From CAJQGY01 sp905478015 (lineage in GTDB: Bacteria; Pseudomonadota; Gammaproteobacteria; Magnimaribacterales; D2472), in the NCBI GenBank assembly GCA_943788365.1, contig CALSPZ010000001.1, positions 806,001 to 870,000 on the forward strand: 64,000 nt of DNA, read 5' to 3'. The number at the start of each line of letters is the position of its first letter. Positions within the stretch are counted from its first letter, which is position 1. The translations under genes and the position numbers were made by a program. Below, piece after piece: positions 22,734 through 31,982 of this stretch. The notes below the pieces were generated by a model. The model saw only the letters and a program-made list of their open reading frames with translations. It made no database searches and was not told the origin of the DNA.

Positions 22734-22755
22734 AATTATACTTTGTATAAAGTAT
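22734..22755. promoter_or_regulatory. Palindrome over the promoter between flavin reductase-like gene and rsmD
   Basis: An 18-bp imperfect palindrome, ATACTTTGTATAAAGTAT (22738-22755, 8 of 9 pairs match), lies in the 68-bp divergent intergenic region. On the minus strand it overlaps a perfect -10 hexamer TATAAT at 22740-22735, six bases before the ATG at 22728. It could be an operator for a dimeric regulator; being AT-rich it might also be chance. Confidence 0.35.
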
Positions 22756-22796
22756 TTATTAATGATTAATTATGCACATAGGGTACAACAAATAAT

Positions 22797-23348
22797 ATGA
22801 ATGCCATAAGAATATCTGGTGGTTTACTTAAGGGCAAAAAAATTGATTTTGAATATAAGGATAGTTTAAGACCAACCTCAAATAAGCTAAAAGAAATCTT
22901 ATTCAACTGGATTCAGTTTGAAATAACAAAAGATTATGTTTGTTTAGATCTATTTGCTGGGACTGGGTCTATGGGCATAGAAGCTATCTCGAGAGGTGCT
23001 AAGAAGGTATCTTTTGTTGAGTTAAATAAAAAACATTATCGAAATATAAAAAGCAACTTAACTAAACTCGACCTACAGCATAGCTCAAAACTATACTTCA
23101 AGGATTCATTTTCGTGGATTCATAAAAATGATTTATCTAATTTTGATCTTATTATTATTGATCCTCCTTTTGAAAAAGGGTTTGAAGAAAAAATTTTAAA
23201 GCAAATTTTAAAGAAAGATGAGTTAAAGAAATCCTGTAAAATATATATTGAATACAGTAAATTTGTTGATTTGGAATTGCCAAAGAGCGTGAATGTTATT
23301 AAACAAAAAAAACTCGGAGATGTTAAAGCTTTGCTTATAGAGATATGA
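22797..23348 (+). CDS. rsmD: 16S rRNA (guanine(966)-N(2))-methyltransferase RsmD
   Basis: SAM-dependent N2-methyltransferase acting on G966 of 16S rRNA. It begins IRISGGLLKGKKI, with the conserved RPTSNKLKEILFNWI segment near residue 30, the SAM-binding LDLFAGTGSMGIEAISRGA near residue 51, and the catalytic DPPF at about residue 121. At 183 aa it is of normal size. It overlaps hemC by 4 bp. Confidence 0.94.
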   Translation: MNAIRISGGLLKGKKIDFEYKDSLRPTSNKLKEILFNWIQFEITKDYVCLDLFAGTGSMGIEAISRGAKKVSFVELNKKHYRNIKSNLTKLDLQHSSKLYFKDSFSWIHKNDLSNFDLIIIDPPFEKGFEEKILKQILKKDELKKSCKIYIEYSKFVDLELPKSVNVIKQKKLGDVKALLIEI

Positions 23349-24241
23349 AAATACGAATTGGGACAAGGAAATCAAAATTAGCATTGTTTCAAGCAAACTT
23401 TGTTAAAACACAAATTAATCTTCTTGGTCATGAGGTAGAGCTTGTGCCTATTGTTTCTGAAGGAGATATAACAGAGGGTCCACTTCATAAAATTGGTGGC
23501 AAAGGACTTTTTGTTAGCGCCCTTGAAGATGCATTATTGAAAGGAGAAATAGATTGTGCTGTTCATAGCTTAAAAGATGTACCGGCAAAAATGAATGATA
23601 AATTTATTTTAGGAGCAGTTATCCAAAGAGAAAGTTATGCTGATATTTTGGTTAAAAAGAATGATACTTTATTCCATGAAATGCCGTTTGGCTCTGTTAT
23701 TGGAACCTCCAGCCCAAGAAGAGCAGCACAGATTTTAAGTCTCAATAAAAATATATCTATTAGCCCTATTAGAGGAAATATAGCTACAAGATTAAATAAG
23801 CTTCAAGATGAAAATTTTGATGCAATTGTTGTTGCAGATGCCGCTTTAAAGAGACTGAATATAAAATGTGAATTTTCAGAAAAATTTGAACTAAAAGACA
23901 TGATCCCAGCTGCTTCACAAGGTTATATTGGTATTCAATGCTTAAATAATTCAGGTGACATTAATAAGGTTTTAAGCTTAATAAATTCTGAGATAGATAT
24001 GCTGCTGGCGAATGCTGAGAGAAGCTTTGTAGAAGCATTAGATGGATCTTGCATATCTCCAATATGCATACTATGTGAATATAAGAATAATACTGTAAAT
24101 ATATTTTCTAGAGTGCTTTCAGTAGATGGTCAAAAAGAAATCACATCTGAGGCGCAAGTAGATCTATTAAATTTAAATGCAGAGATGGAAAGGCTTATAG
24201 ATAAATTTATAAGTAAAGGCGCAAAATCACTAATTCTATGA
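23345..24241 (+). CDS. hemC: Porphobilinogen deaminase (hydroxymethylbilane synthase)
   Basis: Polymerises four porphobilinogen units into hydroxymethylbilane in haem synthesis. The N-terminus IRIGTRKSKLALFQANFVK, the VHSLKDVPA segment, the GTSSPRRAAQ motif and the dipyrromethane-cofactor cysteine (in LDGSCISPI, near residue 236) are all present. At 298 aa it is slightly short but complete. It overlaps rsmD upstream and hemD downstream by 4 bp each, forming a translation-coupled unit. Confidence 0.96.
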   Translation: MKIRIGTRKSKLALFQANFVKTQINLLGHEVELVPIVSEGDITEGPLHKIGGKGLFVSALEDALLKGEIDCAVHSLKDVPAKMNDKFILGAVIQRESYADILVKKNDTLFHEMPFGSVIGTSSPRRAAQILSLNKNISISPIRGNIATRLNKLQDENFDAIVVADAALKRLNIKCEFSEKFELKDMIPAASQGYIGIQCLNNSGDINKVLSLINSEIDMLLANAERSFVEALDGSCISPICILCEYKNNTVNIFSRVLSVDGQKEITSEAQVDLLNLNAEMERLIDKFISKGAKSLIL

Positions 24242-24951
24242 TTGTAAATACGCGTCCTCTATCACTATCAAAAAATATTAATCTTCTTGCACAAGATCAA
24301 ATGCTGGATTTAAAAAATATTTATCTGTCTCGGATAGAACCAAATAATAATCTTTTAGAAAATCAAAGGTGGGTTTCTTATACAAATCAAATTGCATCTT
24401 ATAAAAATATTATTTTTACAAGTCAGTCAGCAGTAGAATTTGGTTCAAAAATTCTTAACTTAGAAAACCTATCTCAAGTTTTTAAAGGTGAAGTATATTC
24501 AATTGGCCCTGCAACATCATTGAAACTTCAAAAAAAAGGAATTAACCCAATTGTTGCTGAGTCATATAACTCTGAAGGGTTATTAGAAGTTATCAAAGAT
24601 ATAAATGATAAAAGTCTCTTGTTTTGTGCTAAAAACTCTAGAGGTTTGTTGAAAGATACTCTAACAAAATTAGATGTAATTGATTGCTATGACCTTGTTT
24701 TTAATAAGAGTGAGTTAAGTAAATTGAATAAAAGTGATGAAATCATACTTATTTATAATTTCAAAACATTAGAGTTCTTAGCCTCTTCTTTAAGTGAGGA
24801 AGTATTAAATTCAAAAGTTTTTATAGTGGCTTCTAAAAGAATTTTAGAGCAATTAAGAAAATCTAAGGATAATATTGAGAGTTTAAAGATTTATATTGCA
24901 GATGAACCAAGTGACTTAAAAATGCTTAATAAAGCATCGAGTTTTATCTAG
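24238..24951 (+). CDS. hemD: Uroporphyrinogen-III synthase
   Basis: Closes and inverts ring D of hydroxymethylbilane to make uroporphyrinogen III. HemD is weakly conserved; the call rests on VNTRP at the start, FTSQSAVEFG near residue 60, the SIGPATSLKL turn near residue 88, and position directly after hemC with a 4-bp overlap. 237 aa is normal. The hemX and hemY genes that often follow are absent; the gene instead runs into the 3' end of rho, overlapping by 8 bp. Confidence 0.88.
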   Translation: MIVNTRPLSLSKNINLLAQDQMLDLKNIYLSRIEPNNNLLENQRWVSYTNQIASYKNIIFTSQSAVEFGSKILNLENLSQVFKGEVYSIGPATSLKLQKKGINPIVAESYNSEGLLEVIKDINDKSLLFCAKNSRGLLKDTLTKLDVIDCYDLVFNKSELSKLNKSDEIILIYNFKTLEFLASSLSEEVLNSKVFIVASKRILEQLRKSKDNIESLKIYIADEPSDLKMLNKASSFI

Positions 24952-26221
24952 TCTTCTTGCCATTTCCAGATTTCATTGATGTAAAGAATTCATCATTTGT
25001 TTTGAAAGATTTAAGCCTATCAATTAAAAACTGGATGCCCTGGGTATCTTCCATTTCGTCTAATATTTTTCTTAAAACCCACATTCTTTGTAATTCTTCA
25101 TCAGCAGTAAGCAAATCTTCTCTTCTGGTTCCAGATCTTCTAATATTAATTGCTGGATAAATTCTTTTTTCAGCAATCTTTCTTTCTAAGTGAATCTCCA
25201 TATTACCTGTGCCTTTAAATTCCTCATAAATAACCTCATCCATTTTTGAACCAGTATCAACAAGAGCAGTCGCTAAAATGGTTAAGCTTCCGCCTTCTTC
25301 TAAATTCCTTGCAGCACCAAAGAATCTTTTTGGTCTCTCAAGAGCATTTGAATCAACACCACCACTAAGAATTTTTCCTGATGCTGGTTGAACAGAGTTA
25401 TAAGCTCTTCCAAGACGAGTTATAGAATCTAAAAGAATTACAACATCTTTTTTATGTTCAACAAGTCTTTTGGCCTTTTCTATTACCATATTAGCAACCT
25501 GAACATGTCTGGTAGGTGGCTCATCAAACGTACTTGCAACAACCTCACCTTTTACAGTTCTTGACATCTCTGTAACTTCTTCTGGCCTTTCATCAATCAA
25601 TAAAACAATAAGCTCTACCTCAGGATTATTACTTTTTATTGAGTGCGCAATGCTTTGAAGCATTAAAGTTTTACCTGCCTTAGGTGGAGAAACTATTAAG
25701 CCCCTTTGCCCTTTTCCAATGGGCGCTATGAGATCAATAATTCTTGATGAAAGGTCTTCTTTCGATCCACTTCCTTGTTCAAGAGACAGCCTTTCATTCG
25801 GGAATAATGGAGTTAGATTTTCAAAAAGAATCTTATTTTTAGTTTTTCTAGGATCTTCTCCATTTATTGTATCGACTTGTATCAAAGCAAAGTATCTTTC
25901 TTTGTCTTTAGGAGTCCTTATTTTTCCAGCAACGGAATCACCTTTTCTTAGGTTAAATTTTCTTATTTGACTTGGCGAAACATAGATATCATCTTCACCT
26001 GCACAGTATGAGCCCTCTGGAGATCTTAAGAATCCAAAGCCATCATTTAAAATTTCTAAAACACCGCCACCATATATATCAACGCCTTCTGAGGCCTTAA
26101 ATTTAAATATTTTGAAAATTATCTCTTGCTTTTTGAGTCTGCCAACGTCTTCTAAACCAAGATCTTTGGCAATATCAACAAGCTCACTAATTGGCTTAAC
26201 TTTAATTTCGGTTAGGTTCAT
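24944..26221 (-). CDS. rho: Transcription termination factor Rho
   Basis: Hexameric RNA helicase that ends transcription. The N-terminal Rho domain (LTEIKVKPISELVDIAKDLG) is followed by the cold-shock-like RNA-binding domain (GFGFLRSPE), the Walker A segment GQRGLIVSPPKAGKTM-like (KAGKT), the Q-loop region and Walker B VVILLDSITRLGRAYN. At 425 aa it has the standard length with no large insertion. It follows trxA after a 116-bp gap that probably holds its own promoter and leader. Rho matters here because most convergent genes lack room for hairpin terminators. Confidence 0.97.
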   Translation of the reverse strand: MNLTEIKVKPISELVDIAKDLGLEDVGRLKKQEIIFKIFKFKASEGVDIYGGGVLEILNDGFGFLRSPEGSYCAGEDDIYVSPSQIRKFNLRKGDSVAGKIRTPKDKERYFALIQVDTINGEDPRKTKNKILFENLTPLFPNERLSLEQGSGSKEDLSSRIIDLIAPIGKGQRGLIVSPPKAGKTLMLQSIAHSIKSNNPEVELIVLLIDERPEEVTEMSRTVKGEVVASTFDEPPTRHVQVANMVIEKAKRLVEHKKDVVILLDSITRLGRAYNSVQPASGKILSGGVDSNALERPKRFFGAARNLEEGGSLTILATALVDTGSKMDEVIYEEFKGTGNMEIHLERKIAEKRIYPAINIRRSGTRREDLLTADEELQRMWVLRKILDEMEDTQGIQFLIDRLKSFKTNDEFFTSMKSGNGKKTR

Positions 26222-26337
26222 GTGGTTTCCCTATATATTGGTTTTTTTGTGGATTTTAAGAATTGTTAGGAATTTTATAAATCTGATCTTAAAAAATGAT
26301 AAATCTTTTTAGGTAAAGATGCAAAATAAATGACTTC

Positions 26338-26658
26338 TTATTTAACTTGTGTAATGAATTCCTGTAATTGTTGTTTAGTTAAAGCTCCGATTTCAGTGCC
26401 GATAGCTTCACCATTTTTAAAAAGCATTAATGTTGGTATTGAACGAATGCCATACTTTACCGCTGTATCTCTATTTGAATCAACATCCATTTTACAAACC
26501 TTGAGATCTGTATTTTCATTCGCAATCTCTTGAATTGTTGGGGCTAACTGCTTGCAAGGCCCGCACCATTCTGCCCAAAAATCAACTAAAACTGGCTTTT
26601 CAGAATTCAATACATCTTTATCAAAGCTATCTTGGTTTACTATATTTACATTACTCAT
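26338..26658 (-). CDS. trxA: Thioredoxin 1
   Basis: Cytoplasmic dithiol reductant, 106 aa, single thioredoxin fold. The active site WCGPC is in WAEWCGPCKQLAP near residue 31; the cis-proline motif IPTLMLFKNG and the C-terminal helix are normal. It overlaps hemB by 4 bp (ATGA), so it is made from the hemB message, and sits upstream of rho, the common trxA-rho arrangement. Confidence 0.97.
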   Translation of the reverse strand: MSNVNIVNQDSFDKDVLNSEKPVLVDFWAEWCGPCKQLAPTIQEIANENTDLKVCKMDVDSNRDTAVKYGIRSIPTLMLFKNGEAIGTEIGALTKQQLQEFITQVK

Positions 26659-27644
26659 TGTTTTAACTCCTTGGAAATTTCTTTTGCTGCATATGTAAGA
26701 ATTGCATCTGCGCCTGCCCTTTTAAAGCATAAAATTGATTCTAGCATAACTCTATTATCTAACAAGCCATTGTCTATTGCATGCTTTAACATGCTATATT
26801 CTCCGCTGACTTGGTAAGCAAATGTTGGTATTTTAAATGTTTCTTTGACTTTATATATAATATCTAAATAGGGCATGCCTGGTTTTACCATAACTATATC
26901 AGCACCTTCATTTATATCCATTGCAACTTCATGGAGAGCCTCATCAGAATTGGCCGATGACATTTGATAGGATGATTTAGAGCTTTTGCCTAAATTTGAA
27001 GATGACTTAACTGCCTCCCTAAATGGACCATAAAAATTAGAACTATATTTAGCTGCATAAGACAGAATAATAGTATTTTTAAAATCATTAACTTCCAGTG
27101 CTTCTCTTAATGACTTTATTCTTCCATCCATCATGTCCGATGGAGCAATGATGTCTGCCCCTGCTTTAGCTAAACTTAAAGCTTGTTTTATAAGAGTTTC
27201 AACTGTTAAATCATTATCCACATAATTGTTAAGAAGAATTCCGTCATGACCATGATTGGTATATGGATCTAACGCTACATCGGAAATTATTATTAAATCA
27301 GGGAAGTTTTTTTTAATAAGCTTTATTGCTGAACATGCCAAATTATCCTCGTTGAATGCTTCGGAGCCTTCTGCGTTTCGCTTGGATGAATCTATTACAG
27401 GAAAAATTGCTACAGATTTTATTCCTAGTTCATATATCTCACTTATCTCATCTATTAAGACATCTAGGCCATATCTCAAAATACCTGGCATATTATTAAT
27501 TTCATCAAACCCATCAGAGTCTTTTACAAAAATAGGCTGTATTAGATCATCTTTGGTGATCTTATTTTCATCAACAATATCTCTAATAAAAGAATTTGAT
27601 CTAAGTCTTCTTAATCTTGTGAAAGGAAATTTTCTATTTAACAT
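26655..27644 (-). CDS. hemB: Delta-aminolevulinic acid dehydratase (porphobilinogen synthase)
   Basis: Condenses two 5-aminolevulinate molecules to porphobilinogen in haem synthesis. The two Schiff-base lysines are in the family segments around YAAKYSSNFYGPFREA and IVMVKPGMPYLD. The metal-site segment reads DVALDPYTNHGHDG, with Asp instead of the three cysteines of zinc enzymes, so this is a magnesium-type enzyme like that of Pseudomonas (family knowledge). 329 aa. It lies 2 bp after ilvD and overlaps trxA by 4 bp. Confidence 0.96.
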   Translation of the reverse strand: MLNRKFPFTRLRRLRSNSFIRDIVDENKITKDDLIQPIFVKDSDGFDEINNMPGILRYGLDVLIDEISEIYELGIKSVAIFPVIDSSKRNAEGSEAFNEDNLACSAIKLIKKNFPDLIIISDVALDPYTNHGHDGILLNNYVDNDLTVETLIKQALSLAKAGADIIAPSDMMDGRIKSLREALEVNDFKNTIILSYAAKYSSNFYGPFREAVKSSSNLGKSSKSSYQMSSANSDEALHEVAMDINEGADIVMVKPGMPYLDIIYKVKETFKIPTFAYQVSGEYSMLKHAIDNGLLDNRVMLESILCFKRAGADAILTYAAKEISKELKQ

Positions 27645-27646
27645 AT

Positions 27647-29302
27647 TTAATCAGTTACAGCCCCTAGGCTTGCAGATTTTACACTTTTTGCATATTTTGA
27701 CAAAACTCCTTTTGAAGGAGGGGTTTTTGGATTCTTCCATTCAGCGAGTCTTGAATTGATTTTACTTTCATTAATATTAAGGCTTAGTTGGTCGTTATCA
27801 GCATCAATTGTGATCTCATCTCCGTCTTTAATAATAGCAATAACTCCGCCATCTGCTGCTTCTGGAGTAATATGACCTACAACAAAACCATGAGTTCCAC
27901 CAGAAAACCTTCCATCGGTAATAAAGGCAACTTTATCACCTAAACCTTGGCCCATTATTGCAGAGGTAGGTTTTAACATTTCTCTCATTCCCGGACCCCC
28001 TTTAGGGCCTTCATACCTAATAACAACAACATCGCCTGCTTTTATGTTTTTTGATAAGATTGCCTCAACACCCTCTTCTTCTGAATTAAAAACTCTTGCA
28101 GACCCGGTAAATGATGTTCCTTCTTTACCAGTAATTTTTGCAACGGCACCATCTTTGGCTAGGTTGCCATAAAGAATTCTTAAGTGACTATTTTCCTTTA
28201 TTGGATTGCTAAATGCTCTAATAATATCGTTATTCTTATATGGCTCAATATTTTTTAGATTTTCTTTCAGTGTCTTTCCAGTAACTGTAATACAGTCGCC
28301 ATTTAAAATATCTTTTTCAAGCATCATCTTCATTAGCGGCTGAATGCCACCAGTAGCATTTAGCTCTGACATAAAATGCTTTCCAAATGGTTTTAAATCA
28401 GCAAGAACAGGTGTTTTTTTTCCAATTCTTGTAAAATCATCAAGACAAATTTTCACACCAATAGCATCGGCCATCGCGATAATATGAAGAACTGCATTTG
28501 TAGAGCCACCAAGGGCTATAACAACAGCAATAGCATTTTCAAAAGCTTCTTTTGTCATGATGTCTGAGGGTTTAATATCATGATCTAATAAATTAAGTAT
28601 TGCCTTACCTGCATCTTTGCAATCAGATTTTTTATCAATTGATACTGCATCTTGACTACTACTTCCAGGCAAGCTCATCCCTAAAGCCTCTATTGCAGAA
28701 GCCATGGTATTAGCAGTATACATTCCTCCGCATGAGCCTGGGCCTTTAACAGAAATTTTTTCAACATGAATCAATTCATGCTCTGGAAGATCGCCTTTAG
28801 AAAATTCTCCTGTTTTTTCGCACACCGTTACATAGTCAGTATTCTCACTACTTGGTTTTATGGAACCCCCATAAACAAAGATAGATGGACGATTTAGTCT
28901 TGCCATTCCAATAATACAGCCTGGCATATTTTTATCGCAGCCTCCAATGGAAATAACACCATCATACCCAAGACATCCAACCACCGTTTCGATTGAATCA
29001 GCTATAACTTCTCTTGAGACCAATGAGTATTTCATCCCCTGAGTTCCCATAGAAATCCCATCTGATACTGTAATCGTATTAAAAAGAACCCCCTTCCCAT
29101 TTGCATTATTCACAGCATCTTCTACAACCTCCGCCAACTCATTAATATGCATATTGCAAGGGGTTACTTTTGCTCCTGTTGAAGCAATTCCAACGAGAGG
29201 TTTTGTAAAATCTTCTGAGGTAAAACCAACTCCCCTAAGCATTGATCTAGATGCAGATTGATTTGGCCCATCAACTAAGTCTTTTGAGTATTTTCTATTC
29301 AT
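27647..29302 (-). CDS. ilvD: Dihydroxy-acid dehydratase
   Basis: Iron-sulfur enzyme that dehydrates dihydroxy acids in valine and isoleucine synthesis. Cluster ligands are visible in GGCDKNMPGC (near residue 118) and GSCGGMYTANTMAS (near residue 191), and the C-terminal domain has the active-site segment TDGRFSGGTHGFVVGH. At 551 aa it belongs to the shorter form rather than the roughly 616-aa E. coli type. It is separate from ilvBNC (13 kb away) and lies between the ABC protein (5-bp gap) and hemB (2-bp gap). Confidence 0.95.
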   Translation of the reverse strand: MNRKYSKDLVDGPNQSASRSMLRGVGFTSEDFTKPLVGIASTGAKVTPCNMHINELAEVVEDAVNNANGKGVLFNTITVSDGISMGTQGMKYSLVSREVIADSIETVVGCLGYDGVISIGGCDKNMPGCIIGMARLNRPSIFVYGGSIKPSSENTDYVTVCEKTGEFSKGDLPEHELIHVEKISVKGPGSCGGMYTANTMASAIEALGMSLPGSSSQDAVSIDKKSDCKDAGKAILNLLDHDIKPSDIMTKEAFENAIAVVIALGGSTNAVLHIIAMADAIGVKICLDDFTRIGKKTPVLADLKPFGKHFMSELNATGGIQPLMKMMLEKDILNGDCITVTGKTLKENLKNIEPYKNNDIIRAFSNPIKENSHLRILYGNLAKDGAVAKITGKEGTSFTGSARVFNSEEEGVEAILSKNIKAGDVVVIRYEGPKGGPGMREMLKPTSAIMGQGLGDKVAFITDGRFSGGTHGFVVGHITPEAADGGVIAIIKDGDEITIDADNDQLSLNINESKINSRLAEWKNPKTPPSKGVLSKYAKSVKSASLGAVTD

Positions 29303-29307
29303 AATAT

Positions 29308-30906
29308 CTAGCCTGATGCATAACTTAGGGCTGCATTTAGCAGCCTTTTTGTATACTCTTCTTTTGGAGAATCAAAAACATTCTTAGAAGGACCTGCTTC
29401 AATAATTTCTCCCTGTTTCATTACAAATATAGTATCTGACATTGATCTTATTACTTTTAAATCATGGCTTATAAATAGATAAGTTAGAGAGTATTCATTT
29501 TGCAATTCTTTGAGTAGGCTTATTACTTGTATTTGTATTGAACGATCTAGGGCTGAGGTAGGTTCATCTAAAATCATAAATGCTGGGCTCATAATAAGAG
29601 ATCGCGCGATAGCAATTCTTTGTCTTTGACCACCGGAAAACTCATGTGGGTACTTAGATTTGTCAGACGGGCTTATACCTACATCATTTAAAACCTTATC
29701 AATTTTTATATTTCTTTCATTTTTAGAGAAAGAAAAGTGTACCCCTAAACCTTCACCAACTATCTCACCTATTGTCATTCTAGGAGAAAGAGAGCCATAA
29801 GGGTCTTGAAAGATAATTTGAATATCTTTTTTTAACTTCTTAGTTTGCTGTGTTGTGTTTTTATTAATATCATTTCCATCATAAATAATATTCCCTTCAT
29901 AAGGTATTAGATTAGCGATAGCTCTTCCTAGAGTTGATTTTCCTGAACCTGATTCACCAACAAGGCCAATGGTAGAATTTTCTTTTATAGAAAAAGATAT
30001 ATTTTTCACTGCATGAAAAGATTCTTTCTTAAATGGATTTGAAGAAGGAATATTGTAAAAAACATTTAGGTTTTTTATTTCTAGTAAATCCTTCTCATTT
30101 GTAGAAAAATTTTCTTTTGGTTGAGGTTCTGCATCTAATAATTTTTGGGTATACGCATGCTGAGGATTATGAAATACAGTTTTTGTATTTCCTTTTTCAA
30201 CAATCTTTCCATCCTTCATTACACAGACTTCATCTGAAAACTTTTCAACCAAACCAAGGTCATGGGTGATAAATAGGATTGACATGCCAAGCTCTTTTTG
30301 AAGTTTGGTCATCAAGTCTAGGATTTGGGCCTGAATGGTTACATCTAAAGCCGTAGTTGGTTCGTCAGCGATAAGAAGGTCGGGTTTGTTAACAAGTGCC
30401 ATGGCAATCATGATCCTCTGCCTTTGGCCACCAGATAGCTCGTGTGGATAAGCAGCAAATCTTCTATCAACGTCATCAATTTCAACTAATCTCATTAATT
30501 TTTTTGCTTCTTCATTGGCTTCAATTTTTGATTTTTTTGAATGAAGAAGGATTGATTCTGTAATTTGATTGCCTACTCTGTGGTAAGGGTTCAAAGATGT
30601 CATTGGCTCCTGAAATACCATAGATATAATATTGCCACGTATCTTAATAAGCTCTTTGGTTGAGGCGTCTATAACTTCTTTATCATTAAAAAGAATAGAT
30701 GAATTCTTTGAATATGAGGCCTGAGGTCTTGGGAGTAATTGAAGAATTGACATCGCTGTTACAGATTTTCCTGATCCTGATTCACCTACAAGAGCCAGGG
30801 TTTGATTTCTTTCAATATCAAAGCTTATATTATCTACTGCTAGGAAGCTTTTATCTCTAACTTCGAAGCTAATGCTTAGGTCTTTAACCTTTAAAATTTT
30901 ACTCAT
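29308..30906 (-). CDS. ABC transporter ATP-binding protein with two fused ATPase domains (peptide-import type)
   Basis: 532 aa with two complete nucleotide-binding domains. Each has Walker A (GESGSGKS near residues 40 and 319), the signature (LSGGQRQRIMIA and FSGGQRQRIAIA) and Walker B (LLIADEPTTALD and MILDEPTSALD). The layout matches YejF/GsiA-type ATPases of peptide, nickel or glutathione importers. No permease or binding-protein gene lies nearby; the neighbours are a lipase-like hydrolase (4-bp overlap) and ilvD. Partners are probably encoded elsewhere. Substrate unknown. Confidence 0.9.
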   Translation of the reverse strand: MSKILKVKDLSISFEVRDKSFLAVDNISFDIERNQTLALVGESGSGKSVTAMSILQLLPRPQASYSKNSSILFNDKEVIDASTKELIKIRGNIISMVFQEPMTSLNPYHRVGNQITESILLHSKKSKIEANEEAKKLMRLVEIDDVDRRFAAYPHELSGGQRQRIMIAMALVNKPDLLIADEPTTALDVTIQAQILDLMTKLQKELGMSILFITHDLGLVEKFSDEVCVMKDGKIVEKGNTKTVFHNPQHAYTQKLLDAEPQPKENFSTNEKDLLEIKNLNVFYNIPSSNPFKKESFHAVKNISFSIKENSTIGLVGESGSGKSTLGRAIANLIPYEGNIIYDGNDINKNTTQQTKKLKKDIQIIFQDPYGSLSPRMTIGEIVGEGLGVHFSFSKNERNIKIDKVLNDVGISPSDKSKYPHEFSGGQRQRIAIARSLIMSPAFMILDEPTSALDRSIQIQVISLLKELQNEYSLTYLFISHDLKVIRSMSDTIFVMKQGEIIEAGPSKNVFDSPKEEYTKRLLNAALSYASG

Positions 30907-31913
30907 AGTACTTTCTTATATTCATCTAAAAAATTATCTACTGCTAATTTTGCTTTCCTCAATCTACTCATAGAAGCAAAGCCATGTATTAATGATGGAT
31001 AATGTAATTGGTGAATATTAATATGTTTTTGATGTAATAGGTAGGCATATTTCTCAGCCTCATCGCATAGTGGATCAAATCCAGCTGTAACAATAATTGA
31101 TTTTGGAAATCTGTCTTGATTAAAGACTCCCTTAAGAAGATCAAAACACGGGTTAGCCTTATCATCACTGTTATTTGACAATTTGCTCCATATCCAGCGC
31201 ATATTTGAGGCTGATAAAAAATAATTAGATTCATACAGTTTAAATGATTCTGTATTACAGCTTGGGCTAATCATTGGGTAGATAAGCAATTGACTATCTG
31301 GAAGTAAAAAATCTTCTTGTGCTAGCTTGTATGATAATGATGCAGCTAAATGACCTCCGGCACTATCTCCGCATAAGCTTACATTTTTTGATGGAACTCC
31401 TCTATTTAATAGCCATTTGTATGACTCAAAGGCATCATCAAGTGCAGCAGGAAATTGATTTTCTGGTGATAATGAATAATCTAATGAATATATTTCTGCT
31501 CCTAAATAAGAAGAGTAATACATCAATAATTCATGATGGGTTTTAATGCTTCCAAAAGCATATCCTCCTCCATGAAAATATAAAATTGACTTACTGGTAT
31601 TAATTTTAACTGGAGAGTATTTTCTTATATTTAGTCTGGACTGATTAATTCTAAAGTCTTCATAAGAAACGCTTGTAACTGGTTTGGCTACAGTCGATAT
31701 GAAATTGGCTCTTAGTTCATAGGAAGACCTAATCCTTGGAATATCAATATTTACGATTTCTTCTAAATTTTTAGTTGGTATGAACTTTAAAAAAATTTTG
31801 GTTTGAGTATCTAACATGTGCCCTCGGGAAATAGTCTTTCCAAATATTCCAATAAATTTAAAGCACCAAGTTGGCATAAAGAAGAAAAAATTTAAGATAA
31901 TTTTTTGAAACAT
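30903..31913 (-). CDS. Alpha/beta hydrolase, hormone-sensitive-lipase family esterase
   Basis: 336 aa. The oxyanion-hole motif FHGGGYAFGS (near residue 113), the nucleophile elbow GDSAGGHLA (near residue 183), the acid in AGFDPLCDEA and the histidine in IHGFASM mark a type IV carboxylesterase. The first 25 residues are hydrophobic and may anchor it to the membrane. It overlaps the ABC ATPase by 4 bp. Likely cleaves short acyl esters; substrate unknown. Confidence 0.88.
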   Translation of the reverse strand: MFQKIILNFFFFMPTWCFKFIGIFGKTISRGHMLDTQTKIFLKFIPTKNLEEIVNIDIPRIRSSYELRANFISTVAKPVTSVSYEDFRINQSRLNIRKYSPVKINTSKSILYFHGGGYAFGSIKTHHELLMYYSSYLGAEIYSLDYSLSPENQFPAALDDAFESYKWLLNRGVPSKNVSLCGDSAGGHLAASLSYKLAQEDFLLPDSQLLIYPMISPSCNTESFKLYESNYFLSASNMRWIWSKLSNNSDDKANPCFDLLKGVFNQDRFPKSIIVTAGFDPLCDEAEKYAYLLHQKHINIHQLHYPSLIHGFASMSRLRKAKLAVDNFLDEYKKVL

Positions 31914-31982
31914 AATTACTACTTTAAACTTTTAATGGTTAATTTTCTTCCTTTTGATAGATACAAAGTTTATTATTTTGCG

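Noticed and set aside
31905..31982. Longer start for the DsbD-alpha gene at 31905
   Set aside because: It would overlap the divergent hydrolase start and put 26 residues ahead of an otherwise normal signal peptide.
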